A stretch of 64,000 bases of DNA, from the NCBI GenBank assembly GCA_910579805.1, contig CAJTWM010000004.1, positions 124,001-188,000 on the forward strand, read 5' to 3'. Of the stretch, positions 50,747-59,242 are shown piece by piece. Below the pieces are notes generated by a model that saw nothing but the letters and a program-made list of their open reading frames with translations, searched no databases and was not told the DNA's origin. Origin of the DNA: an uncultured Lachnospiraceae bacterium. Lineage in GTDB: Bacteria > Bacillota > Clostridia > Lachnospirales > Lachnospiraceae. How positions within the stretch are numbered: position 1 is the first letter of the stretch; every line of letters begins with the position of its first letter. Position numbers and translations under genes: made by a program.

Positions 50747-51861
50747 GAGCGATAGGAATTATTTTAGCAGGCGGTAATAATCATAGGATGAAAGAGCTTT
50801 CCCAAAAGCGGGCGATCGGTGCGATGCCGATAGCGGGAAGTTACAGGAGCATTGACTTTGCGCTTAGCAATATGTCAAATTCACATATCCAAAAGGTAGC
50901 TGTTTTTACACAGTATAATGCCAGAAGCCTGAACGAACATTTAAACTCATCAAAATGGTGGGATTTCGGTAGAAAGCAGGGAGGACTGTATGTATTTACC
51001 CCGACCATTACGGCGGAAAATAACTTTTGGTATCGTGGAACGGCGGATGCCCTTTATCAAAACCTGTCCTTTTTGAAAAACAGCCATGAACCTTATGTGG
51101 TGATCGCTTCGGCCGATTGTGTGTACAAGATGGACTTTAACGCAGTATTGGAATATCACATTGCGAAAAAGGCGGATATCACCGTAGTCTGCAAAGAAAT
51201 GAGCGCAGGCATGAACATAGAACGCTACGGCACGATCAAGATGAACGAAGACTGCAGAATAGAGGAATTTGAAGAAAAGCCGATCGTGGCGAAGTCTAAT
51301 ACCATTTCCTGCGGTATTTATGTGATCAGAAGAAGACAGTTGATCGAAATGATAGAGAGATGCGCGGAAGAAGACCGTTATGATTTTGTTAAGGACATTC
51401 TGATCCGGTATAAAAATATGAAGCGTATTTTCGGATATAAGATCAAGGATTATTGGAGAAATATTGCGACGGTAGAAGATTATTTCAGCACCAATATGGA
51501 TTTCTTAAAACCGGAGATCAGAGATTATTTCTTCAAACAGTATCCTGATATTTATTCTAAGGTGGACGACCTGCCGCCGGCAAAATATAATGTGGGATCG
51601 AACGTAAAGAACAGCCTTATTGCAAGCGGATGTATCATAAACGGTACGGTTGAAAATTCCATTATCTTTAAAGAAGCGTTTATCGGAAATAACTGTACCA
51701 TTAAGAATTCTATTATTCTTAACGACGTTTACATCGGGGATAATACTTATATCGAGAACTGTATTGTTGAGAGCAGGGATACTGTTCCGGCAAATTCGTT
51801 CCATAAGGGTGAGAACGGTATCAAAGTAGTGATAGAACGCAATGCCCGATATGTATTATAA
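50743..51861 (+). CDS. glgD: GlgD, regulatory paralog of ADP-glucose pyrophosphorylase
   Basis: A 372-residue paralog of GlgC. The N-terminal loop 'ILAGGNNHRMKELSQKRAIG' has lost the canonical GxGxRL pattern, consistent with a regulatory, weakly active subunit, as described for Firmicute GlgCD. 'FALSNMSNSHIQKVAVFTQY' and the C-terminal hexapeptide repeats are kept. It overlaps glgC and is followed 37 bases later by spoVG. Confidence 0.9.
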   Translation: MRAIGIILAGGNNHRMKELSQKRAIGAMPIAGSYRSIDFALSNMSNSHIQKVAVFTQYNARSLNEHLNSSKWWDFGRKQGGLYVFTPTITAENNFWYRGTADALYQNLSFLKNSHEPYVVIASADCVYKMDFNAVLEYHIAKKADITVVCKEMSAGMNIERYGTIKMNEDCRIEEFEEKPIVAKSNTISCGIYVIRRRQLIEMIERCAEEDRYDFVKDILIRYKNMKRIFGYKIKDYWRNIATVEDYFSTNMDFLKPEIRDYFFKQYPDIYSKVDDLPPAKYNVGSNVKNSLIASGCIINGTVENSIIFKEAFIGNNCTIKNSIILNDVYIGDNTYIENCIVESRDTVPANSFHKGENGIKVVIERNARYVL

Positions 51862-51898
51862 GATTACAAAGCATAATGACAGACAAGGGGGACATACA

Positions 51899-52174
51899 AT
51901 GAAAATTACGGATGTTAGAGTGCGCAAAATTGCGAAAGAGGGAAAAATGAAGGCGATCGTTTCAATCACGATTGACGATGAATTTGTAGTTCATGATATC
52001 AAGGTCATCGAAGGCGAGAAAGGATTGTTCATTGCAATGCCCAGTAAAAAGGCAACAGATGGGGAATACAGGGACATTGCGCATCCGATCAATTCCTCAA
52101 CAAGAGAGAGTATCCAAAACATTATTTTGGAAAGTTATGAAAAAGCTCTTTTGGAACCGGAGGAAACCGTATAA
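51899..52174 (+). CDS. spoVG: SpoVG family RNA/DNA-binding regulator
   Basis: A 91-residue protein starting 'MKITDVRVRKIAKEGKMKAI', with 'FVVHDIKVIEGEKGLFIAMP' and 'YRDIAHPINSSTRESI', all typical of SpoVG. Family members bind nucleic acid and affect sporulation, septation or virulence. The ATG at 51899 follows CAAGGGGGA; the upstream in-frame ATG at 51842 overlaps glgD. Its place behind glgD suggests co-expression with glycogen synthesis. Confidence 0.93.
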   Translation: MKITDVRVRKIAKEGKMKAIVSITIDDEFVVHDIKVIEGEKGLFIAMPSKKATDGEYRDIAHPINSSTRESIQNIILESYEKALLEPEETV

Positions 52175-52267
52175 CATTGGAAAACAGTGGGAAGGAAGTA
52201 CCGGTTAATAAGATAAAAGGATTGTACGCAGGATTATCCATAAACGGCAATTAATAATGCAAGGGAA

Positions 52268-52329
52268 AGAGAACACCGCTTTAGGGGATGCCGGAATGGC
52301 GACGGTTTACCCGAAGAGAGGTGTTCTCT
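52268..52329 (+). other. Structured leader upstream of the MATE transporter gene
   Basis: AGAGAACACC (52268-52277) pairs perfectly with GGTGTTCTCT (52320-52329). Inside are shorter GGG/CCC and CCG/CGG pairs. No T-tract follows, so it is not a simple terminator. I could not match it to a riboswitch class I know. It lies 54 bases before the transporter start. Confidence 0.5.
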
Positions 52330-52383
52330 ATGCTTGATACCGGAGAGGAACGGCAGACTAAATAAGGGAAGAGAGATGACATA

Positions 52384-53766
52384 ATGAAGGCAGCAACGAC
52401 TATGACCCGTGAAGAACGGATGGCGACGGAACCTATCGGCAAGTTGATGGCAAGTATGACCCTTCCGGCGATTCTGGCACAGATCATCAATATTTTGTAT
52501 AGTATTATCGACCGTATTTATATAGGACACATGGAAGGCGTAGGGGCTAATGCACTGACAGGGGTGGGCGTTACGTTTTGCATTACGGTATTTATTTCGG
52601 CGTTTTCCGCTTTTATCAGTAACGGTGCGGCTCCGCTCGCCGCGATCTGGCTCGGAAAAGGGGACAGGGAACGGGCGGAAAAGATACTCGGTAACAGCGT
52701 CAGTTTTTTGGTCATTTGTACGATAGTGCTGATGGCGTTTTTTTATTTGCTTCAGAAACCGCTGTTGTATCTGTTCGGTGCAAGCGACGCAACGATCGGT
52801 TATGCGATGGATTATCTGTCCATTTATCTGATAGGAACGATCTTTGTGGAATTGGCTTTAGGACTGAACGCTTTTATCATCTGTCAGAGCCAGCCTAAAA
52901 CAGCCATGCTGTCCGTGCTGGTAGGAGCAGTTGCCAATATCATTTTGGATCCGATCTTTATTTTCGGACTGCACATGGGAGTCAAGGGCGCGGCAACGGC
53001 AACCGTGATCTCGCAGGGACTTAGCGCGGTATGGGTAATGCGTTTTTTATTAGGAAAAAAATCTTCGCTGAAGGTGAAAAAAAGTTGTATGAAGCTGGAA
53101 TACGGAGTGATGAAAAGCATATTTTCTTTAGGAATATCCCCTTTTATCATGAATGCAACGGAAAGCTTTATCAGTATTGTGCTAAATCATGGCCTTCAGG
53201 CTTACGGCGGCGATATGCATGTAGGTTCTTTGACGATCATGCAGAGTATGATGCAGCTCTTTTCAGCGCCAATCAATGGTTTTACACAGGGAATGACACC
53301 CATTGTCAGTTATAATTACGGAGCCGGAAATTTTGAACGGGTGAAGCAGTTATACAAGTGGCTGATCGGTATGTGCTTCGGTTTCCGTTTTCTGTCCACG
53401 GCTACGACGATGCTTTTTCCGGAATTTTATGCCGGATTTTTTACGAACGAGGCCGGACTGGTGACGCTGGTGGGACAGGTTATGCCGGTCTTTATGGCGG
53501 GGATGCTCGTGTTTGGGATACAGAACGGTATCCAGCCAACTTTTTTGGCGTTGGGACAGGCAAAAGTATCTCTTTTTATAGCGGTATTGCGGAAGATCAT
53601 CCTTCTGATTCCGCTGGCGATCATTTTGCCTCATTTTATGGGCGTGATGGGAGTTTATTACGCGGAGCCGGTTTCGGATATTCTTTCGGCGGTAACGGCG
53701 ACGGTTCTTTTTATGGTCAATATCAAAAAAATACTTTCGGAAGAGGCATTGGAAAAAATACGGTAG
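52384..53766 (+). CDS. MATE family multidrug/cation antiporter
   Basis: A 460-residue protein with about twelve membrane helices in two homologous halves. 'PIGKLMASMTLPAILAQIIN' and 'DRIYIGHMEGVGANALTGVG' at the N-terminus, and 'SYNYGAGNFERVKQ' in the middle, are typical of the NorM/MepA group. The substrate is unknown. A structured leader upstream may regulate it. Terminator follows its stop codon directly. Confidence 0.9.
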   Translation: MKAATTMTREERMATEPIGKLMASMTLPAILAQIINILYSIIDRIYIGHMEGVGANALTGVGVTFCITVFISAFSAFISNGAAPLAAIWLGKGDRERAEKILGNSVSFLVICTIVLMAFFYLLQKPLLYLFGASDATIGYAMDYLSIYLIGTIFVELALGLNAFIICQSQPKTAMLSVLVGAVANIILDPIFIFGLHMGVKGAATATVISQGLSAVWVMRFLLGKKSSLKVKKSCMKLEYGVMKSIFSLGISPFIMNATESFISIVLNHGLQAYGGDMHVGSLTIMQSMMQLFSAPINGFTQGMTPIVSYNYGAGNFERVKQLYKWLIGMCFGFRFLSTATTMLFPEFYAGFFTNEAGLVTLVGQVMPVFMAGMLVFGIQNGIQPTFLALGQAKVSLFIAVLRKIILLIPLAIILPHFMGVMGVYYAEPVSDILSAVTATVLFMVNIKKILSEEALEKIR

Positions 53767-53796
53767 GGGCTGTCCATTGACATCCCCTATTTTTAT
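53763..53796 (+). terminator. Intrinsic terminator of the MATE gene
   Basis: TAGGGG (53764-53769) pairs with CCCCTA (53784-53789), followed by TTTTTATTG. The stem includes the stop codon. Confidence 0.75.
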
Positions 53797-53891
53797 TGAT
53801 ACGATGTGTTAACAAAGATTTGTGCCGACGGATATTGGAAACAGCGGGGCATAAACCATTTGGAAGGAAAAGAAAGGTATGGTGACCGAAA

Positions 53892-54467
53892 ATGTACATG
53901 ATCGTCGGATTGGGGAATCCTACAAGGGAATATGAAAATACGAGGCACAATATAGGGTTTGACGTTGTTGACGCCATAGCGGAAAAATACGATATTTCGG
54001 TTTTGGAGAAAAAGCATAAGGCATTGATCGGAAAAGGATTCATTGACGGAAAAAAGGTTATATTGGCAAAACCTTTGACATATATGAATTTAAGCGGCGA
54101 AAGCGTGCGGGAACTTGTGGATTATTATAAAATAGAAGAAACGGAAGAGCTGATCGTCATTTTTGACGATGTCAGTTTAGATGTGGGGCAGCTTAGAATC
54201 AGAAAAAAAGGCAGCGCCGGAGGGCATAACGGCGTAAAAAATATTATCAGACAATTGGGGCATGATACTTTTATGCGTATTAAGATGGGGGTCGGCGAGA
54301 AACCGAAGGGCTGCGATCTTGCCGATTATGTGTTGGGGCATTTTACCGAAAAAGAGCGTAAGATCATGGATGAAAGTGTCGAAAGATCGGTAGACGCGGC
54401 AAAAATGATGCTGTTTGAAGGCGCCGATGCGGCAATGAACGTATACAATAAAAAGATAGCAGAGTAG
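53892..54467 (+). CDS. pth: Peptidyl-tRNA hydrolase
   Basis: It releases peptides from prematurely dropped peptidyl-tRNA. 'MIVGLGNPTREYENTRHNIG' (residues 3-22) includes the catalytic His in 'TRHNIGF'; 'KPLTYMNLSGESV' and 'IFDDVSLDVGQLRIR' carry the conserved Asn and Asp. The length of 191 residues is normal. It is 20 bases before mfd, the usual Firmicute order. Confidence 0.96.
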   Translation: MYMIVGLGNPTREYENTRHNIGFDVVDAIAEKYDISVLEKKHKALIGKGFIDGKKVILAKPLTYMNLSGESVRELVDYYKIEETEELIVIFDDVSLDVGQLRIRKKGSAGGHNGVKNIIRQLGHDTFMRIKMGVGEKPKGCDLADYVLGHFTEKERKIMDESVERSVDAAKMMLFEGADAAMNVYNKKIAE

Positions 54468-54487
54468 GGAAAGAAACGGGGACAGGT

Positions 54488-57400
54488 ATGCGAGCTTTAA
54501 CGACTCCTTTACAGGAACTTAGCATATATGAGGAAATAAAAAAAGCTTTGAAGAAAGATAGGGCCAACCTTTCTTTGACGGGATGCATCGATTCACAGAA
54601 ACTGCATATGATTTATGGGCTCAGCGATGGTTTTCAATATAAGATCATCGTTACTTTCAGCGATCTAAAGGCAAAGGAATTGTACGAAGATTATAAGTTC
54701 TATGACCGGAATGTCTGTGTGTATCCGGCAAAGGACCTGATTTTTTATCAGGCCGACGTTCATGGAAATCAGCTTGTGACGGAAAGGATAAAATGCCTGA
54801 AGCGTATTATGGATAGGCGTCCGACAACGGTTATTACGACCTTTTCGGCGCTGATGACGCCGCAGGCGCCTTTGGAAGTATTTGAAAAAAATATCATACG
54901 GATCAAAAAAGGCGGTGAAGTAGAAGAAAAGGAGCTGGCAAGGCATTTAACGGAAATGGGGTATGAAAAGAGTTATCAGGTGGAGGCGCCGGGACAATTT
55001 TCTATCCGCGGAGGCATTATAGACGTTTTTGACCTGACCGAGGAAAATCCCTACCGGATAGAACTGTGGGGAGAAGAAGTGGATTCTCTGCGCAGTTTTG
55101 ACATTTTGAGCCAGCGTTCCATAGAAAAGCTGGAATCCGTCAGCATTTATCCGGCTACGGAGCTGGTACTCACGGAAACGGAAATAGCAAAGGGAATGGA
55201 AACGATAGAAAAAGAGGCGGAAAGCCATGAAAAGATCCTGCGCGGAAAGTTTTTGACGGAAGAAGCCGCGAGGATCCACACCCAGATAAAGGAATTGAAA
55301 GAGCAGATCTTTGAATTGAAAACGATGGTCAATCTGGAAAGCTATATTCATTATTTTTTCCCGAGTACGACCTCGTTTTTGGATATGTTCCCGGAAGAAG
55401 GGAGCTGTATCTTTTTGGATGAACCGGCAAGGATCCGGGAACATGCGGCGGCTGTGGAAATGGAGTTTAAGGACAGCATGAGCCATCGTTTGGAAAAGGG
55501 GTATCTTCTTCCGGGTCAGATGGAGCTGCTAAGCAGGACGGAAGAAGTGACCGCCAAAATGCTTAAGAAGCGGGTCGTGTCCATTGCTACGATGGACGCC
55601 AGGAACGGCGTTGTCAAACCGGACCAGAAGTTCGGCGTAGAGGCGCGGAGCATGTCGTCCTACAACAGCAGTTTTGAAGAACTTGTGAAGGATCTGAAAC
55701 GTTATAAAAAGAACGGATACCGGATCCTGCTGTTATCCGGCTCGAGGACAAGGGCAAAGAGGCTTGCACAGGATCTGCAGGAGAATGAGCTGACCGCTTT
55801 TTATACGGATGATCCCGACAGGGAGCTGCAGCCCGGGGAGATTATGACGTATTACGGAAGAGTCTTAAAGGGGTTTGAATATCCCATGCTGAAATTTGCC
55901 GTGATTGCAGAGAGCGATATTTTTGGCGTTGAGAAAAAGAAGAAAAAGAAAAAAAAGACGTACGAAGGACAGAAGATCAATGACTTCGCGGAGCTTAAAG
56001 TTGGAGATTATGTAGTTCATGAAAATCACGGACTGGGAGTTTACAAAGGGATCGAAAAGGTAGAAGTAGAAAAAGTAGTCAAGGATTATATTAAGATCGA
56101 ATACCGGGACGGCGGAAATTTATACATTTTAGCAACCGGTTTGGATGTGATACAGAAATATGCCTCTGCGGATGCGAAAAGGCCTAAATTAAACAAGCTC
56201 GGCACACAGGAATGGAACAAGACGAAGAGCAAGGTGCGTGGGGCGGTAAACGAGGTGGCCAGAGATCTGGTAGAGCTTTATGCTGTCAGGCAGCAGAAGG
56301 AAGGTTTTCCGTTCGGGAAGGATACGGTGTGGCAGCGGGAGTTTGAAGAGATGTTCCCGTTTGAGGAAACGGAGGATCAGTTGAATGCGATCGAGGCCAC
56401 CAAAAAGGATATGGAGAGCCATAAGATCATGGACCGTCTGATCTGCGGCGACGTGGGGTACGGGAAAACAGAGATCGCTATCCGGGCGGCCTTTAAGGCG
56501 ATACAGGAAGGAAAACAGGTCGTATTTTTGGTGCCTACTACGATCTTGGCGCAGCAGCATTATAATACCTTTACACAGCGTATGAAAGAGTTTCCGGTAC
56601 GGGTGGATCTGCTTTCCCGGTTCCGGACGGCGGGCGAGCAGAGAAAAACGGTGGAAGACTTAAAAAAAGGCCTTGTGGATATCGTAATCGGCACGCACAG
56701 GGTGCTGTCGAAAGATGTGGGATTTAAGGATCTGGGACTGCTTATTATTGATGAAGAACAGCGTTTCGGAGTGACCCATAAGGAAAAGATCAAAAAAATG
56801 CGGGACGATGTGGACGTATTGACGTTAACTGCCACGCCGATTCCCAGAACCCTTCATATGAGTCTGATCGGTATCCGGGATATGAGCGTATTGGAAGAAG
56901 CGCCAAACGACAGGATGCCTATCCAGACTTATGTCATGGAATACAATGAGGAAATGGTGAGGGAGGCTATCGTAAGGGAATTGTCCAGAGACGGACAGGT
57001 ATACTATGTTTATAACCGGGTCAATAATATTGCGGACGTGGCGGCAAAGGTACAGAGTCTGGTTCCGGAGGCGGCGGTAGCTTTTGCGCACGGTCAGATG
57101 AAGGAGCATGAACTGGAAAGGATCATGTATGATTTTATCAACGGGGAGATCGATGTGCTTGTTTCCACTACGATCGTGGAAACCGGACTGGACATCTCCA
57201 ACGCCAATACTATGATCATACATGATTCCGATAACATGGGACTTTCCCAGTTGTATCAGTTGAGAGGGCGGGTTGGGCGCTCTAACCGGAACGCTTATGC
57301 TTTTCTTATGTATAAAAAAGATAAGATGCTAAAAGAGGTAGCAGAGAAAAGACTACAGGCGATTCGCGAATTTACCGACCTTGGGAGCGGATTTAAGATC

Positions 57401-58021
57401 GCCATGAGGGATTTGGAGATCCGGGGAGCGGGTAATCTGCTCGGACAAAAACAACATGGGCATATGGCGGCGGTAGGATACGACCTTTACTGCAAAATGC
57501 TGAATGAGGCGGTAAAAGGTTTAAAAGGGATCACGACGATAGAGGATTTTAATACCACGATAGATCTGGATGTGGACGCCTATATCCCCCCTTCCTATAT
57601 CGTGAATGAGGTACAGAAACTGGATATCTATAAAAGGATTGCAGGGATTGAGAACAAGGCGGAAAGTGAGGATATGAAGGAAGAACTTTTAGACAGGTTC
57701 GGCGAAATTCCCAAATCCGCCGACAATCTGCTTCGTATCGCTTTGGTGCGGGTGAAGGCGCATAGGCTGTATTTGACGGAGGTAAAAGGGAAAAATGAAG
57801 AGATCCGTTTTATTTTTCATCCGGATGCAAGAATACAGGTGGAGAAGATCCCTTTGCTTTTGGAACGTTATCAAAAGAAACTGAGTTTTAATCCCAAAGG
57901 GGTTCCGTGCTTTGTATACCGGTATAAGAAATTCGGCGTGGTGGAAAAGGATGCGGAGAGATTATTGGAATTAACGGAGAAGCTATTGGATGATATGAAA
58001 GAAATAGAACAAACTTTCTAA
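54488..58021 (+). CDS. mfd: Transcription-repair coupling factor Mfd
   Basis: A 1177-residue translocase that removes stalled RNA polymerase and recruits UvrA. The N-terminal third is UvrB-like. The CarD-like polymerase interaction domain begins at 'VGDYVVHENHGLGVYKGIEK' (near 498). The helicase core has 'GDVGYGKTEIAIRAA' (near 651-665), 'IIDEEQRFGVTH' and 'QLRGRVGRSNRNAYAFLMY'. The C-terminal TRCF domain follows. A run of eight Lys (near 482-489) sits in the linker before the CarD-like domain. Confidence 0.97.
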   Translation: MRALTTPLQELSIYEEIKKALKKDRANLSLTGCIDSQKLHMIYGLSDGFQYKIIVTFSDLKAKELYEDYKFYDRNVCVYPAKDLIFYQADVHGNQLVTERIKCLKRIMDRRPTTVITTFSALMTPQAPLEVFEKNIIRIKKGGEVEEKELARHLTEMGYEKSYQVEAPGQFSIRGGIIDVFDLTEENPYRIELWGEEVDSLRSFDILSQRSIEKLESVSIYPATELVLTETEIAKGMETIEKEAESHEKILRGKFLTEEAARIHTQIKELKEQIFELKTMVNLESYIHYFFPSTTSFLDMFPEEGSCIFLDEPARIREHAAAVEMEFKDSMSHRLEKGYLLPGQMELLSRTEEVTAKMLKKRVVSIATMDARNGVVKPDQKFGVEARSMSSYNSSFEELVKDLKRYKKNGYRILLLSGSRTRAKRLAQDLQENELTAFYTDDPDRELQPGEIMTYYGRVLKGFEYPMLKFAVIAESDIFGVEKKKKKKKKTYEGQKINDFAELKVGDYVVHENHGLGVYKGIEKVEVEKVVKDYIKIEYRDGGNLYILATGLDVIQKYASADAKRPKLNKLGTQEWNKTKSKVRGAVNEVARDLVELYAVRQQKEGFPFGKDTVWQREFEEMFPFEETEDQLNAIEATKKDMESHKIMDRLICGDVGYGKTEIAIRAAFKAIQEGKQVVFLVPTTILAQQHYNTFTQRMKEFPVRVDLLSRFRTAGEQRKTVEDLKKGLVDIVIGTHRVLSKDVGFKDLGLLIIDEEQRFGVTHKEKIKKMRDDVDVLTLTATPIPRTLHMSLIGIRDMSVLEEAPNDRMPIQTYVMEYNEEMVREAIVRELSRDGQVYYVYNRVNNIADVAAKVQSLVPEAAVAFAHGQMKEHELERIMYDFINGEIDVLVSTTIVETGLDISNANTMIIHDSDNMGLSQLYQLRGRVGRSNRNAYAFLMYKKDKMLKEVAEKRLQAIREFTDLGSGFKIAMRDLEIRGAGNLLGQKQHGHMAAVGYDLYCKMLNEAVKGLKGITTIEDFNTTIDLDVDAYIPPSYIVNEVQKLDIYKRIAGIENKAESEDMKEELLDRFGEIPKSADNLLRIALVRVKAHRLYLTEVKGKNEEIRFIFHPDARIQVEKIPLLLERYQKKLSFNPKGVPCFVYRYKKFGVVEKDAERLLELTEKLLDDMKEIEQTF

Positions 58022-58100
58022 AAGTCCGTTTTTTTGGACAGATAAAATGTTACCTTTTATTCAGAAAGCGAAAATAAGTTCTGAATAGGAGGTAATTTTT

Positions 58101-58199
58101 ATGAAAGGATATCATGTAGAGAGTGGATATATGGGATTGGTAGATGAGGAGTATATGCTGTTTGCTTCGGAAGAAGACTATTTGGAGTATGTTTCATAA
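58101..58199 (+). CDS. Small 32-residue conserved protein
   Basis: AGGAGGT with a seven-base spacer precedes an ATG encoding 32 residues, beginning 'MKGYHVESGYMGLVDEEYM' and ending 'EYVS'. The aromatic, acidic pattern ('GYMG', 'YMLFASEEDY') looks like a conserved short domain, and I recall similar short proteins in Lachnospiraceae. It is in the gap between mfd and the AraC-type gene. No function is known. Confidence 0.6.
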   Translation: MKGYHVESGYMGLVDEEYMLFASEEDYLEYVS

Positions 58200-58411
58200 C
58201 TCTGCAGGTTATTTTCATATGCATAATGAATAACTGCATAATAAGTAAGAAAAAGCAGAGATTACATAGCGGGATCCGGTAAGCATTAAGGCGGTTTAGT
58301 CAGGAGAAATGAAAACTTTTCATATTTTTCTTGATTTTACTGTCTTTTTTTATATATGATGTATTTATCGGAAAAATGTTTGGTACTGTGCAGATAAGAA
58401 GGGAGAAGGTT

Positions 58412-59191
58412 ATGGGATATAAGGACGAATGGCTTTTACTGGAGGCGGATGACGATATAGATGAAATAGAACACAGACAGCCTACGGAAGAATTTTCATT
58501 TTATCAGGCAGTAGCAAGCGGCGATGTGGATTCGGTCAGAAACAATTGTGAACAGGACAGGTTTTTAGATGAAGAGGGGGTGGGAGTGCTGTCAAGGAAT
58601 CCGGTTACAAATCTGAAATATCATTTCGTGATCACCACGGCAATGATCACGCGGTTATGCAGGCAAAAAGGAATGGAATTGGAACAGGCATTTCGGATGA
58701 GCGATTTTTATATTCAGAGTTTAGACGATATCCATACGGTACAGGAAGTGAAACGGCTGCATGATGAAATGGTTTTGGATTATGCGGAGAAGATGCAAAA
58801 AATATGCAGGAGCGATACGGGGTCAAAACATATCAATGTCTGTAAAGAATATATTTATTCCCATATTAAAGAGCGGATAACGATTGAGGAATTGGCGGAA
58901 ACATTAGGGGTGTCGGCAAGTTATCTCTCCCGTTTGTTTAAAAAGGAAACGGGGGATTCCGTTAGCGCCTATATACGCAGACAGAAGATTGAGATGGCTC
59001 AGAATCTGCTTCGGTATAGCGATTATTCGCTGATCGATATTGCAAACCGCCTTTCTTTTTCCTCTCAAAGCCATTTTATACAGCAGTTTCGCGAACTGAC
59101 CGGTATGACGCCGAAAAGATACAGGAATCTGAATCATACAATCCAGTGGGATATAGGAAATGAATCTTTGCCGGATCAACAGCAAGATTAA
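58412..59191 (+). CDS. AraC-family transcriptional regulator
   Basis: A 259-residue regulator. The C-terminal AraC DNA-binding domain (about 150-250) has both helix-turn-helix motifs: 'ITIEELAETLGVSASYLSRL' and 'SLIDIANRLSFSSQSHFIQQ', ending in 'LTGMTPKRYRN'. The N-terminal 140 residues are helical and resemble no sugar cupin I know. The ATG at 58412 follows GGGAGAAGG; an upstream in-frame ATG at 58331 gives a hydrophobic extension that is probably not translated. It faces the GH94 genes, so it may control them; this is inference. Confidence 0.88.
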   Translation: MGYKDEWLLLEADDDIDEIEHRQPTEEFSFYQAVASGDVDSVRNNCEQDRFLDEEGVGVLSRNPVTNLKYHFVITTAMITRLCRQKGMELEQAFRMSDFYIQSLDDIHTVQEVKRLHDEMVLDYAEKMQKICRSDTGSKHINVCKEYIYSHIKERITIEELAETLGVSASYLSRLFKKETGDSVSAYIRRQKIEMAQNLLRYSDYSLIDIANRLSFSSQSHFIQQFRELTGMTPKRYRNLNHTIQWDIGNESLPDQQQD

Positions 59192-59195
59192 GGAA

Positions 59196-59230
59196 AGGCG
59201 CAGCAATTCCGGCCATGCTGCGCCTGATAG
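59196..59230. terminator. Bidirectional hairpin terminator
   Basis: AGGCGCAGCA (59196-59205) pairs perfectly with TGCTGCGCCT (59216-59225), between the converging AraC-type and GH94 genes. The T-tracts are weak on both sides. Confidence 0.6.
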
Positions 59231-59242
59231 AAGAGCATCCTG

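Noticed and set aside
53358..53780. 140-codon frame overlapping the MATE gene
   Set aside because: It is a shadow in another frame of a clear membrane transporter and has no family resemblance.
58021..58045. Terminator after mfd
   Set aside because: GTCC/GGAC is only four base pairs with the T-run in the loop, so I did not call it.
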